Assembly (NCBI GenBank): GCA_016781525.1
Contig: JADDQE010000016.1
Location: forward strand, 1 to 62,458
Origin: a bacterium
GTDB lineage: Bacteria > Chloroflexota > Chloroflexia > Chloroflexales > Kallotenuaceae
Length of the DNA stretch: 62,458 nucleotides
Direction: 5' to 3'
The translations under genes and the position numbers were made by a program. Every line of letters begins with the position of its first letter. Position 1 is the stretch's first letter. This document shows positions 17,073 to 25,579 of this stretch, piece after piece. Below the pieces are notes generated by a model, which saw only the letters and a program-made list of their open reading frames with translations, ran no database searches and had not been told where the DNA came from.

Positions 17073-19169
17073 ATGCACAATCGCAACCCGGTGGAGCAAG
17101 CGCTGGCGGCGGCCCAGCTCGATCTTTACTCCGTGCTCGAGACGGCTCCGGATGCAATTGCCGTCGTTGACACTGCCCAGAAGCTGGTTGTTGTCAACCA
17201 CCAAATGGAGCGGCTCTTTGGCTACGACCGTGCATAGCTCCTCGGGATGCCGATAACGGACCTGCTCCCGGAATGGCGCAGCGCCGAGGTGGTGGACCTC
17301 GACGAGCAAGCTGTCGCTGAAATTGCCGCCGAGGCCGGGGTCGACCTTGTGGCCCGCCGACGGGATGGGCGCAACTTTCCCGTCGAAGTGCGCATGACCG
17401 TGCTCGACACGCCGACTGGGCGTCTTGTCAACAACGTAATCCGCGATAACACAGAGCGACAACGCGTGGAGGACGAGCTGCGTGCGTCGCAGGCTCGTCT
17501 GGCAGGGGTGATGGAAATTGCGGAAGACGCAATTATCTCGGTCGACGAGGAGCAGCGAATCCAGCGCTTTAACCATGGTGCCGAAAAAGCCTTTGGGTAC
17601 ACGGCGGCGGAAGTCGTGGGTCAGCCCGTTGACATCTTGATACCGGCGCGCTTCGTCGAAGCACATCGTCGGCATGTGCGGGCTTTCGCGGATGCTCCCG
17701 AAATTGCCCGGCTTATGGGTGAGCGCCAGGAAATCTTCGGTCTGCGCAAAGATGGCACGGAGTTCCCAGGTGAGGCCTCAATTTCTAAGCTAAAGGTCGG
17801 TGATGAGCACATCTTCACCGTTATTCTGCGCGACATAACCGAGCGAAAACGGGCGGCCGACGAGCTAGAGCGGCAGGTATTGCACCGTACGTCGCATCTC
17901 AACGCGCTGCTGCAGCTTAGCAACGAGCTGTTGCTGACACGGAGCCTTGAGGAAGCCTTACGGCGAGCTCTGAACCATGCCATGGTGTTGGTACCAGAGG
18001 CACAACGCAGCGCAATCTATCTGTACGATCCACAAGGCTATCGGCTGGCGCTGCGAGCGAGCGCTGGCTTTCCGCAGCTGCCTCCAATCACCGTCCCGAC
18101 CGACGCCGGACTGCTGGGTGATGTTTTCGCTGGCCGACGACTACGCTTGCTTGCCACGCCCGAGGAGGTTGCACGGTACGCGGAGCAAAGCTCCGGACGG
18201 CAGTCATGGTCGGTCTTTGGCTTTAATTCCACCGCTCCGACCGGAGTGGTCGCCCTACCACTTATGACCCACGATCAGCCGGTGGGCGTGATGATGCTCC
18301 TGAGGGAGCATGGAGCGCAGCCCTTCGCGGCGGAAGCATATGCAACGCTCGAAGGGCTCGGCAACCTGACAGCCGCGGCGATTGTGGAGGAGCAGTCGCG
18401 GCTCACAACCGCCACGTTATCAAACCAGCTGGCGCATCTCGAAGAACAGCAGCGGACCCTTGCAGATCGGCTCAACTATGCCGAGGCCGGCATGCTGCAA
18501 GCCGCGCGCTTGGCAGCCGTAGGGCAGCTTGCGGCTTCGATTGCGCACGAGATTAATAACCCGCTCTACGCAGCCCGCAACGCGCTCTACTTGATCGAGG
18601 AGGACTTGCCTGAAAACCTGCGCGAGTCGCCGTACGTGCGCATGGTAAGCGACCAGCTGGCGCGGATCGCGGGGATCATCGAAAGAATGCGGGATTTTTA
18701 TCGCCCGACCCGTGGCGAGCTGGCTCCGACGGATATCAACCGACTGGTCGAGGAAACGCTGGCACTGGCCGGGCTAAACCTGCGGCATGAGGGCATCGAT
18801 ATGATTTTCGCCCCTGCGCAGGACCTGCCGCTGGTAATGTGTAATGCCGACCAACTGCGCCAAGTGCTGTTAAATCTTGTGCTGAACGCGATCGAAGCAA
18901 TGCCCGATGGAGGGACGCTTACGGTGCGGACCGAACCGGGCTCAACCGTCGCCCTCATCATGGTTCAGGATACCGGAGTGGGCATTCCGGATGATATCCG
19001 TGCGCATCTTTTCGAGCCCTTCTTTACGAGTAAATCGAACGGGACCGGGCTTGGGTTGTCGATTAGTGCGCATATTGTCACCCAGCATGGTGGCCAGATC
19101 GAAGTCGACAGCCAGGTCGGCGAGGGCACCACGTTTCGGGTCGTACTACCCTATCAACAAAAGCTCTGA
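17073..19169 (+). pseudogene. PAS-PAS-GAF hybrid sensor histidine kinase interrupted by an amber codon
   Basis: From ATG 17073 (after GGCGAGG) the frame reads a PAS domain up to LFGYDRA, meets TAG at 17235-17237, and continues in the same frame with LLGMPITDLLPEW, where the family normally has Glu (GAG). Full length would be 698 residues: PAS1 interrupted at residue 55, PAS2 (about 145-260, ISVDEEQRIQRFNHGAEKAF), GAF (about 280-430), HisKA with His in SIAHEINNPLYAARNA, and HATPase (NLVLNAIEAMPDGG, DTGVGIPD, GTGLGLSISAHIV). Without readthrough, translation could restart at ATG 17247 and give a 640-residue kinase lacking most of PAS1. The rest of the coding sequence is intact, so the mutation is recent, or suppressed, or a sequencing error. 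Confidence 0.85.
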
Positions 19170-19191
19170 GGCAGCTCTCAAGGAGGATATG

Positions 19192-20001
19192 ATGGGCCAG
19201 GGTCCGGCGAACATTCTTGTTGTTGACGATGAAGAGCCGATTCGGCTGACGATGAGTGACCTGCTGCGCCGGCGTGGCTACGAGGTAATGACCGCGGATA
19301 ATGGGGAAGCAGCGTTAGCCCTGATTCATCAGCGGCCATTCGATCTGTTGCTGCTCGACTTGAAGATGCCCGGCCTCAGTGGTATCGACGTGGCCAAGCG
19401 CGCCCGCGAGCGGCTGCCCGATGCTGCGATTCTCATCCTGACGGGACATGGGTCGCTCGACAGCGCGCTCGACAACTTACATCTTGGTGTCTTCGACTAC
19501 ATGCTAAAAACCTCAAGCCCGCGGGATGTCCTGGAGCGGGTGGCTGCGGCGCTGCAGCTGCAGCAGGAAGAGCGACGCCGACAGCAGCTGATGGCGGCGC
19601 TACAGTCGGTGGTCGGTGAGCTTGGAGGTGGTACGTCCCAGCCGCAGCAGCAGTCGACTGAAAACTGGATCGCGGTGGGCGATCTTCAAATTTCGATGTG
19701 GAACCAGACGGTGCGACGCGGTGAGCAGCTGTTAAACCTCACGCCCACCGAGTTTCGCATCTTGGCTTGCCTCGCGCAGCAAGTGGGTCAAGTCATGACC
19801 TATCAGCAAATTGTGCAGTGTGCCCAGGGCTACGAAGCTTCGTCGGTCGAGGCAGCTGAGCTGGTAAAGCCACATATGTATCATCTACGGCAAAAGATTG
19901 AGCCGGACTCATCCAGCCCGCGTTATATCTTAACTGTTCGTGGGACCGGCTATATGCTGGCTGCAAGCGCCGATACAGCCGTGGGTCGACAAAACGGCTA
20001 G
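19192..20001 (+). CDS. OmpR-type response regulator
   Basis: A 269-residue regulator, the likely partner of the kinase 22 nt upstream. The receiver (residues 1-120) shows NILVVDDEEPIR, the phosphoacceptor in LLLLDLKMPGLSG, LTGHGS, and the Lys in YMLKTSSP, where the usual Pro is replaced by Thr. A Gln-rich linker (QQEERRRQQL) leads to a winged-helix DNA-binding domain (LNLTPTEFRILACLAQ, YILTVRGTGYML). AAGGAGG (19180-19186) precedes two adjacent ATGs at 19189 and 19192; the second has the better spacing. Its 3' end faces the small minus-strand unit at 20094-20298. Confidence 0.93.
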   Translation: MGQGPANILVVDDEEPIRLTMSDLLRRRGYEVMTADNGEAALALIHQRPFDLLLLDLKMPGLSGIDVAKRARERLPDAAILILTGHGSLDSALDNLHLGVFDYMLKTSSPRDVLERVAAALQLQQEERRRQQLMAALQSVVGELGGGTSQPQQQSTENWIAVGDLQISMWNQTVRRGEQLLNLTPTEFRILACLAQQVGQVMTYQQIVQCAQGYEASSVEAAELVKPHMYHLRQKIEPDSSSPRYILTVRGTGYMLAASADTAVGRQNG

Positions 20002-20093
20002 TTGGTTACCGCGGCAGGGGCCGCTTGGTAGATGCAAAGCGGTCCCTCCAGCGCTCGTCCGGATCGAGCATGTCGCGGGATGCCCGCACGAAC

Positions 20094-20130
20094 AAAAAAA
20101 GCGACCTGTGCTTGTTACAGCACAGGTCGC
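20094..20130 (-). terminator. Strong intrinsic terminator of the small minus-strand transcript
   Basis: A perfect 11-bp stem GCGACCTGTGC/GCACAGGTCGC (20101-20111 with 20120-20130) with an 8-nt loop. Read on the minus strand it is followed by seven T residues (20100-20094). It ends the transcript from the promoter at 20270-20298 and may also stop the plus-strand response regulator message. Confidence 0.93.
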
Positions 20131-20137
20131 AACTTTC

Positions 20138-20264
20138 AAAGGAGGGCATCCCCGTGAGATTACTTGGTAACCTCTGCGGCGATGCCCGAACTCATGTCAC
20201 TCATGGGCATCACCTCCTTCATCCCTGAACGGTATTCGTGTCGCTTGGATGGGGGCGAACACGA
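20138..20264 (-). ncRNA. Candidate structured small RNA/regulated leader with alternative pairings
   Basis: Minus-strand RNA from about 20263 to 20094. Next to the start site lies a 9-bp hairpin with one bulge (20264-20255 with 20244-20236). The Shine-Dalgarno AAGGAGG (20219-20213) is complementary to CCTCCTT after the ORF (20145-20139). GATGCCC over the start region (20211-20205) can pair with GGGCATC inside the ORF (20187-20181), which can instead pair with GATGCCC downstream (20150-20144). These pairings exclude each other, so ribosome access could be switched. No known RNA family is recognised. Confidence 0.6.
20160..20204 (-). CDS. 14-residue peptide ORF with perfect Shine-Dalgarno
   Basis: The ORF encodes MSDMSSGIAAEVTK and ends with TAA. 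Its ribosome site AAGGAGGTGAT is a full complement of the 16S rRNA 3' end, 8 nt before the ATG. It has a dedicated near-consensus promoter and terminator. The peptide has no signal sequence or membrane segment. It could be a signalling, leader or regulatory peptide, or the ORF could merely carry ribosomes that control the RNA structure. It does not match any peptide family I know. Confidence 0.55.
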   Translation of the reverse strand: MSDMSSGIAAEVTK

Positions 20265-20269
20265 GTGGT

Positions 20270-20298
20270 ATTGTACCAACCGGTTTTCCCGCTGTCAA
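20270..20298 (-). promoter_or_regulatory. Near-consensus sigma-70 promoter of the small minus-strand unit
   Basis: On the minus strand: TTGACA (20298-20293), exactly 17 nt, TACAAT (20275-20270). This is the strongest promoter match in the window. The -35 hexamer contains the stop codon TGA of the LysM gene upstream. Confidence 0.85.
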
Positions 20299-20699
20299 GG
20301 GGCTGGTGTAGGACTTTGGGCCGGCTCTGCGGCTGCCTTAACTAGGCTCGGGATAATCAACTGCTGGCCAACTTCGATCTTGTTGGGATCCGCAATGCCG
20401 TTTGCCGCGATGATCTCGTCGACGGTTGTCTGATACGCGTCGGCGATCTTGCTTAGCGTATCGCCGGCCTTTACGATGTACTGCCCTACCGGCGTTGGGG
20501 TCGGGATACTTTGGCGTACATACGCCGTTTGTGTCGCACGAATATCCTGAGTTGGTGCGGGGGTTACGCGCACAATTGGCTGCACCGTTGGACGATTTTG
20601 TAGTACGGCTCCACCACAACCACTCAATGCTGAGCCCGCCAGTGCGAGCCAGACGAGCGCGCCCCATAACCGACCCTGTCCCGTTCCACCGGCCTTCAT
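20295..20699 (-). CDS. LysM-domain lipoprotein
   Basis: A 134-residue protein with a lipoprotein signal (hydrophobic LWGALVWLALAGSAL, lipobox ALSGC), a Pro/Thr-rich spacer and one LysM domain near the C-terminus (YIVKAGDTLSKIADAY, IIAANGIADPNKIEVGQQL, IIP). LysM binds peptidoglycan or related glycans, so the protein probably sits at the outer face of the membrane, holding to the wall. Its start overlaps the stop of the preceding gene (ATGA), so translation is coupled. Confidence 0.9.
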   Translation of the reverse strand: MKAGGTGQGRLWGALVWLALAGSALSGCGGAVLQNRPTVQPIVRVTPAPTQDIRATQTAYVRQSIPTPTPVGQYIVKAGDTLSKIADAYQTTVDEIIAANGIADPNKIEVGQQLIIPSLVKAAAEPAQSPTPAP

Positions 20700-21022
20700 T
20701 GGGGATCATCCGTCACGGGCTGGTCCTGCGGAGCTTCAAGCTCGGCCAACCGTCCAGCATGTTGCCAGCCGACCCAGCGCCCATGCAAATCTGCCAGCGC
20801 TCTGCTGGACGGAAGCACTCGGCCGTCATGGAGCAGTACCACCGAGCGAATGCCGGCGGGTACGGTGCCGAAGGAATGCAGGATGCGCCGATCCCAAACC
20901 GGCTGATAGACCAGCACCGCGCTGATCAGCTCGAAAGGGATCAGCAACCGATCATAACCGACCCAGAGCTCGGACTGCTCCGGCCCATGGTTACTGGCAT
21001 GATCCGACTGCTCCACGGCCAC
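20696..21022 (-). CDS. Conserved-looking hypothetical protein in the pfkA operon
   Basis: A 108-residue protein starting with GTG directly after the TAG of pfkA and ending in an ATGA overlap with the LysM gene. It contains a beta-rich stretch (ELWVGYDRLLIPFELISAV, VWDRRILHSFGTVPAGIRS) that resembles a PRC-barrel-like or small beta-barrel fold, but this is only an impression. No membrane segment. The tight coupling on both sides is the main evidence that it is real. Confidence 0.7.
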   Translation of the reverse strand: MAVEQSDHASNHGPEQSELWVGYDRLLIPFELISAVLVYQPVWDRRILHSFGTVPAGIRSVVLLHDGRVLPSSRALADLHGRWVGWQHAGRLAELEAPQDQPVTDDPQ

Positions 21023-22192
21023 CTAATCCTCTGCAGTGTCGTCGCCTTGAGTCGACGCCTCTGGATGGTCTACCTGAATTTCTGCCAGCGCCTCCGGCAC
21101 CACGTCATCCAAGCTCTCGTCGCCGAAGGCGATGCCCATCCCGCGAGCAGTTCGGACCATCTCGTCGTCGGCCGGCACGTTCTTCACCTTGCCCGCGCAT
21201 TCAACCATCGTGATGGTCGTAATCAACCCGCCGCGGAGTACGACTACCTCGCCATAGCGTCCCTCAGCTAGCTCGCGAACTGCCGCGGCGCCAAAACGCG
21301 TAGCTAAAATGCGGTCGTAGGGCGTTGGCTCGCCGCCGCGCTGCAAGTGGCCAAGGACCACGACCCGCGTGTCTTTCCCAGTGCGCGTCACAACCTCACG
21401 AGCGACGTGCTGGCCGACACCGCCAAGGGTTCCAGTACTTTCCTGGTAAAACTGCTGCCCGCCTTGTTCCACGGCACCTTCGGAGCAGACAATGATCGAA
21501 AAGTTGGAGCCTTGAAAGTCGCGCGTCATTACTTTAGATGCGACTGCATCCATCGAGAAAGGAATTTCCGGTATAAGGATGATATCGGCGCCGCCACCGA
21601 TGCCCGAGTGCAGCGCGATCCACCCCGCGTCCCGGCCCATGACCTCAAGCACCATGACCCGATCGTGGCTGGCGGCGGTCGTGTGTAGACGATCGATTGC
21701 TTCGGTCGCAACAGTTAGCGCGGTGTCGAAACCGAATGTCCGATCGCTGCCATAAAGGTCGTTGTCGATCGTTTTCGGTACGCCAACCGCACGCACGCCG
21801 TACTTGGCGAGCTCACTCGCAATGCCTTGGCTGCCCTCGCCGCCGATGATCACCAGAGCATCGATACCGAGTCGCCGCATATTTTGCGCAAGCTCGCGAT
21901 ATGGAGCAGGGTCGCGCTGCTGCTTACCGTCGATCTCGATTGTCCGGAAGTGGCCCTTGTTTGTTGTTCCCAGTATGGTGCCACCCCGCGACAAGATACC
22001 GCGAACAGCGGTCGAATCCAAGTTGCGAATTTTTGGCGGAGTCAGCAATCCCTCAAAGCCATCCTCGATGCCGACGACCTTCCAGCCATATTCGAATTCG
22101 GCCGTCTTGACCACGGCCCGAATAACGGCATTCAGTCCCGGCGCGTCACCACCACTGGTCAACATACCAATGCGGCGTATGGGAGTTGGCAT
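21023..22192 (-). CDS. pfkA: 6-phosphofructokinase, group III (long-chain bacterial type)
   Basis: A 389-residue phosphofructokinase of glycolysis. Signatures: GMLTSGGDAPGLNAVIRA at the N-terminus, IIGGEGSQGIA, VPKTIDNDL, and GRDAGWIALHSG. The residue pattern GGEGS (Gly at the position where PPi enzymes have Asp) with Lys in PKTIDND is the one of actinobacterial-type ATP-dependent enzymes, but phosphoryl-donor choice cannot be settled from sequence. The C-terminus has an acidic extension of about 30 residues. It heads a coupled operon with a hypothetical gene and the LysM lipoprotein. The ribosome site is weak (CGGGAGAACCAAAT). Confidence 0.93.
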   Translation of the reverse strand: MPTPIRRIGMLTSGGDAPGLNAVIRAVVKTAEFEYGWKVVGIEDGFEGLLTPPKIRNLDSTAVRGILSRGGTILGTTNKGHFRTIEIDGKQQRDPAPYRELAQNMRRLGIDALVIIGGEGSQGIASELAKYGVRAVGVPKTIDNDLYGSDRTFGFDTALTVATEAIDRLHTTAASHDRVMVLEVMGRDAGWIALHSGIGGGADIILIPEIPFSMDAVASKVMTRDFQGSNFSIIVCSEGAVEQGGQQFYQESTGTLGGVGQHVAREVVTRTGKDTRVVVLGHLQRGGEPTPYDRILATRFGAAAVRELAEGRYGEVVVLRGGLITTITMVECAGKVKNVPADDEMVRTARGMGIAFGDESLDDVVPEALAEIQVDHPEASTQGDDTAED

Positions 22193-22327
22193 ATTTGGTT
22201 CTCCCGTCTATTAACGTCTTGACGGACGAAAAGTCTATGGCGTCGGCGCCGGTGTGTATCAAGCTACACGCCACGACTAGGGGACGCGCGCTCGTGAGAA
22301 CCCGCATCGGTTCCTGTAGTTAGTCTA

Positions 22328-23482
22328 TCACAAGGCCGAAAAATGCTCCAATCGGTCTTTCAGCGCCACGAGAAAGGCGTCCGCGTAGAGCGGGTCAATC
22401 ATGCGTGCATCGTAGGCAAGCGTGAGGATCGTCAGCGGCCGGATTTTGATGACATCCGTCTGGTTTTCTGCAACGACGTGGGCTCGCTGCGCCACGGATC
22501 CGACGTTGAGCAGCGGGCATTGGTGCGGCAGCCGGTCAGGCGCGCTCCACCACCCCTCGCCGCGTCCGCGAATCGTAAAGGTCGGCTGTGTTGGAGAGCG
22601 TTGGGGCCCGGCTGCGAGTGCGCCTATCAGCCCTTGAAGGCTGAGCGCAGCCGCATCCTGAACTACACTTCGTCCGTGGTCATCTTGTGCTCCCGCGACA
22701 TCAAGATTAATGCGGCCCCAGATGACGATACCTTCCTCGCTCCAGGCGCTATTAAGCATCCGATAGTCGGGAAGCATCGCGACGCACGCGTAGGCAATAC
22801 ATTCGAGCACGCCAAGCCGCAGCCCGCGCTTTGTGAAGCGACCCGCGAAGCGCTCGATGTATGCGTGCACCGCCGCAAGATCAACCTCGACAACTGACGC
22901 TGCAACCGGCGCTCCGTCGTCGACGTCCCGCGCCGGCTGCAGCAGCGCGTGCTGCCGAGGCCGTGGAGGTATCTGGCGCCGTGGGGGGAACGCCGTCTGC
23001 GGGTTGCAATCGGGCTGCTGTAGCGCAGCGGAGCTCGGCTCTAAAGGTTGCTTGTTATTTTCAGCTTCAATGCCCGCTGCTTCGGCGGGCTTGACCAAGG
23101 CCAAGACATCGCTGCGCGTAACACGACCGGCCCATCCAGTTCCCGTGACCGTGGACACGTCAACGCCATGGAAGGTTGCGATCCTTAGCGCGACAGGGGT
23201 CGCCCGTGGCGCCCGCAGTTCCGTAGTGCTCGCACTGGCGGCGTCCTGAGGTCGGAGGGCCAGCAGTGCCGCGCCGACTGCCACCCGTGATCCGGGAGCT
23301 GCGACGATCTCCTCAATAGTTCCACCTGACGTTGCCGGGATCTCCCATTCGTATTGCGCTGAGGCCACGAGTGCGACCGGCTGTCCAGGCTCGACCACGG
23401 CTCCAATGGGTTGAAAGTAGCGCTCAACGGTTACCTCGGTCGCAGGCTCGTCGAGCTTAGGCAGAAGCAGCTGTGCTGGCAT
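22328..23482 (-). CDS. Degenerate 2-oxoacid dehydrogenase E2-like protein (lipoyl Lys and catalytic His lost)
   Basis: A 384-residue protein with the full E2 layout: lipoyl-like domain (1-80), Pro/Ala linker, E3-binding motif (GVDVSTVTGTGWAGRVTRSD, about 108-130) and acyltransferase domain (about 190-384). The two key residues are missing. The usual ETDKA turn reads ASAQY in VALVASAQYEWEIP, so no lysine can be lipoylated. The catalytic DHRxxDG reads YDARMIDP, so the active-site His is Ala. It cannot be a normal acyl carrier or transferase. It lies 78 nt downstream of etfA, which suggests a structural or regulatory role near acyl-CoA oxidation. Confidence 0.85.
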   Translation of the reverse strand: MPAQLLLPKLDEPATEVTVERYFQPIGAVVEPGQPVALVASAQYEWEIPATSGGTIEEIVAAPGSRVAVGAALLALRPQDAASASTTELRAPRATPVALRIATFHGVDVSTVTGTGWAGRVTRSDVLALVKPAEAAGIEAENNKQPLEPSSAALQQPDCNPQTAFPPRRQIPPRPRQHALLQPARDVDDGAPVAASVVEVDLAAVHAYIERFAGRFTKRGLRLGVLECIAYACVAMLPDYRMLNSAWSEEGIVIWGRINLDVAGAQDDHGRSVVQDAAALSLQGLIGALAAGPQRSPTQPTFTIRGRGEGWWSAPDRLPHQCPLLNVGSVAQRAHVVAENQTDVIKIRPLTILTLAYDARMIDPLYADAFLVALKDRLEHFSAL

Positions 23483-23560
23483 AGTTAAGTTATCTGCCGC
23501 CGGCTGTCGGTGGACGTACCACTACATCCTGCGCGGTAGCCGGCGGCAAGCCGTTAGGCA

Positions 23561-24538
23561 CTAGGAGCGCGTTTTCTGCTCCACGGCTTCCGTTAGTGCG
23601 GGCAGAAGCTCGTTCACATCGCCGACCAGCCCATATGTCGCAACTTTGAAGATCGGCGCGTCAGGATCTTTGTTGATTGCGACGATTGTGCCCGAGTTGC
23701 GCATACCGGCGAGATGCTGGATCGCGCCGGAGATGCCACAGGCGACATAAAGCTTGGGTGAAACGGTCTTGCCCGTCTGGCCCACCTGCCGTTCGTAAGG
23801 CACCCAGCCCGCATCTACAATCGCTCGTGAAGCGCCGTATGCGCCGTTAAAGGCTTGGGCGAGTGTCGGCACGAGCTTCTCGTAGTTTTCTGCCGAGCCC
23901 AGGCCGCGACCACCCGAAACAATGATTTGGGAGTCCGCCAGATTAACCGCATTGCTCTTGTCTTCGACCTTGACCACTCGCATTCGTTGGGCTACCTGCG
24001 GGAACTGCCCGCGAATGACTTCGCCCGACCCGCCGGCCGGTTGAGCTTCAGGCGCAACCTGTCGACGCAGCGAGATAATGACAAGGTCGCTGTTGAAGCC
24101 GAGCGTGTTGATTACATTGGCACCGTGAGACGGTCGCATCGCGACGATGTGGCCATCGCGTACGGCGACACCGGTGCAATCGCTACCGAGACCAGCGTCC
24201 ACGTCTGCGGCCAACGCTGCCGTAAAGTCGCGCATCTGTAGTGAAGCGCCGGTTAGCAGCACGCACGGCTGGTGCTGTCTGATGAGTGCCGCCGCGGCAC
24301 CCACAAATGCATCGGTCGTGTAGTGCTCGAGGGCGGGATTCTCAACGCTGTAGACTTTCGGTAGGCCGTAGCTCAATAGGGTTTCCGCAACCTGAGCCGC
24401 GTTTGAGCTCAAAACGAGTGCAGCCGGCTGCCCGCCAAGGGCAGCTGCTAGCTCTTGCGCCTTCGAGATTAATTCTTTGGTCGCTGCGGTAAGCTCGCCG
24501 CTGTGCGCCTCCGCCAATAGCCAGACTTCGTTCGCCAT
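23561..24538 (-). CDS. etfA: Electron transfer flavoprotein alpha subunit
   Basis: A 325-residue EtfA, of normal length. The C-terminal FAD-binding domain shows [38 protein letters not shown] and [14 protein letters not shown]. The N-terminal domain contains [17 protein letters not shown] and the motif [17 protein letters not shown] ([13 protein letters not shown]). It pairs with EtfB to carry electrons from acyl-CoA dehydrogenases to the respiratory chain. It follows etfB by 92 nt in the same direction. Confidence 0.95.
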   Translation of the reverse strand: MANEVWLLAEAHSGELTAATKELISKAQELAAALGGQPAALVLSSNAAQVAETLLSYGLPKVYSVENPALEHYTTDAFVGAAAALIRQHQPCVLLTGASLQMRDFTAALAADVDAGLGSDCTGVAVRDGHIVAMRPSHGANVINTLGFNSDLVIISLRRQVAPEAQPAGGSGEVIRGQFPQVAQRMRVVKVEDKSNAVNLADSQIIVSGGRGLGSAENYEKLVPTLAQAFNGAYGASRAIVDAGWVPYERQVGQTGKTVSPKLYVACGISGAIQHLAGMRNSGTIVAINKDPDAPIFKVATYGLVGDVNELLPALTEAVEQKTRS

Positions 24539-24630
24539 AGTCTCCTCACTCGATCATCACATATATGTTCCACGGCTCGACCATGCGGCTTCGACGGCGT
24601 CCCAAGCGTAGGTCGTGTCGTCGGCTGGGC

Positions 24631-25413
24631 CTAAATGACCTGTGCGTTAACCAGCACGTCCACGAGCTTGCGCGCCTTCTCCTGTGCCGAGCCGCCATCG
24701 ATCATGCTCCCCTTCGGACGCGGTGGCGGCGGGACCCGGTCAAGGTAAGTTACCTTGGGTGCGAGCTCGGCGGTATTTAGCCCAAGATCAGCGGCCGTCC
24801 AGCGTGGAATATCGGCTTTCTGCGCTTTCTTGATTTTTAGTAGTGATGGGTAGCGCGGCTGGTTGAGATCCTTCACGGTGGTCAGGACGGCAGGTAATGT
24901 CGCCTCAACCGTTTCGGTGGTTGTCTCCATTGCCCGGTCAACCACAACCCGCTTTGCTCCTGGGTCAAGCTCATGCACCTTGTAGACATAGCTCAACACG
25001 GGCATGTCGAGGTAGCGGGCTACTGCAGGCCCGAAGACGGCTGTCTCGTCGTCGGTTGACTGCTTGCCACAAAAGACGACGTCGACATCTCCGAGCTTGC
25101 GCACAACTGCCGCGCCGACCTTGGCCGCTCCCAAGGAGCCGATGTTGCGAAGTGCCGGGTCATTCACTAAAATTGCTTGATCGGCACCCATGGCGAGAGC
25201 TTTGCGCAGCGCGTCGATCTGCTCCTCGCCGCCAATCGTCACCACGGTTACCTTGCCACCGTTCTTCTCTACCTGGAGCAGCGCCTCTTCGATTGCGTAC
25301 TCGTCGAACAAGCTTATGATGGGCTCGATGCCTGATGCGTCAATCTGTTTGTCCGGAGTGATTTTAACGCTATTCTGCTGCGGCACCTGCTTGATAAACA
25401 CCACTGCGTGCAT
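24631..25413 (-). CDS. etfB: Electron transfer flavoprotein beta subunit
   Basis: A 260-residue EtfB. Motifs include VFIKQVPQQNSVKI at the start, NPFDEYAIEEAL-like SLFDEYAIEEALLQVE, the AMP-binding segment VVFCGKQSTDDETAVFGPAVA, and KDLNQPRYPSLLKI. The start at 25413 is chosen because ACAGGAG lies 6 nt before it; the frame extends upstream only as MFLFTGVI. It stands directly downstream of the acyl-CoA dehydrogenase gene. Confidence 0.95.
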   Translation of the reverse strand: MHAVVFIKQVPQQNSVKITPDKQIDASGIEPIISLFDEYAIEEALLQVEKNGGKVTVVTIGGEEQIDALRKALAMGADQAILVNDPALRNIGSLGAAKVGAAVVRKLGDVDVVFCGKQSTDDETAVFGPAVARYLDMPVLSYVYKVHELDPGAKRVVVDRAMETTTETVEATLPAVLTTVKDLNQPRYPSLLKIKKAQKADIPRWTAADLGLNTAELAPKVTYLDRVPPPPRPKGSMIDGGSAQEKARKLVDVLVNAQVI

Positions 25414-25579
25414 GATAACTCCTGTAAATAAGAACAAAAAGCGAAGAACAGAGACCGTATATCCTGTGATTATGTTGCTAGCTCCAGCTACGCTGTTCTG
25501 TTAGTTGCACCAACAAGGAGCTAGGGGCCAAGCATTGGGACTTTGTCGTTTAGCTGCTTGCGCTTTGTTCTTTGTCCTG

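Noticed and set aside
18907..19191. An N-terminal extension of the response regulator overlapping the kinase
   Set aside because: It is the kinase sequence in another frame; AAGGAGG and two ATGs mark the real start.
21023..22192. Calling the phosphofructokinase PPi-dependent because of Lys in PKTIDND
   Set aside because: The GGEGS motif keeps the Gly of ATP-dependent enzymes; the same combination occurs in ATP-dependent actinobacterial enzymes.
22240..22280. Hairpin GGTGTGTA/TACACGCC between the E2-like gene and pfkA
   Set aside because: Short stem with a wobble pair and no T run; not enough to call a terminator.
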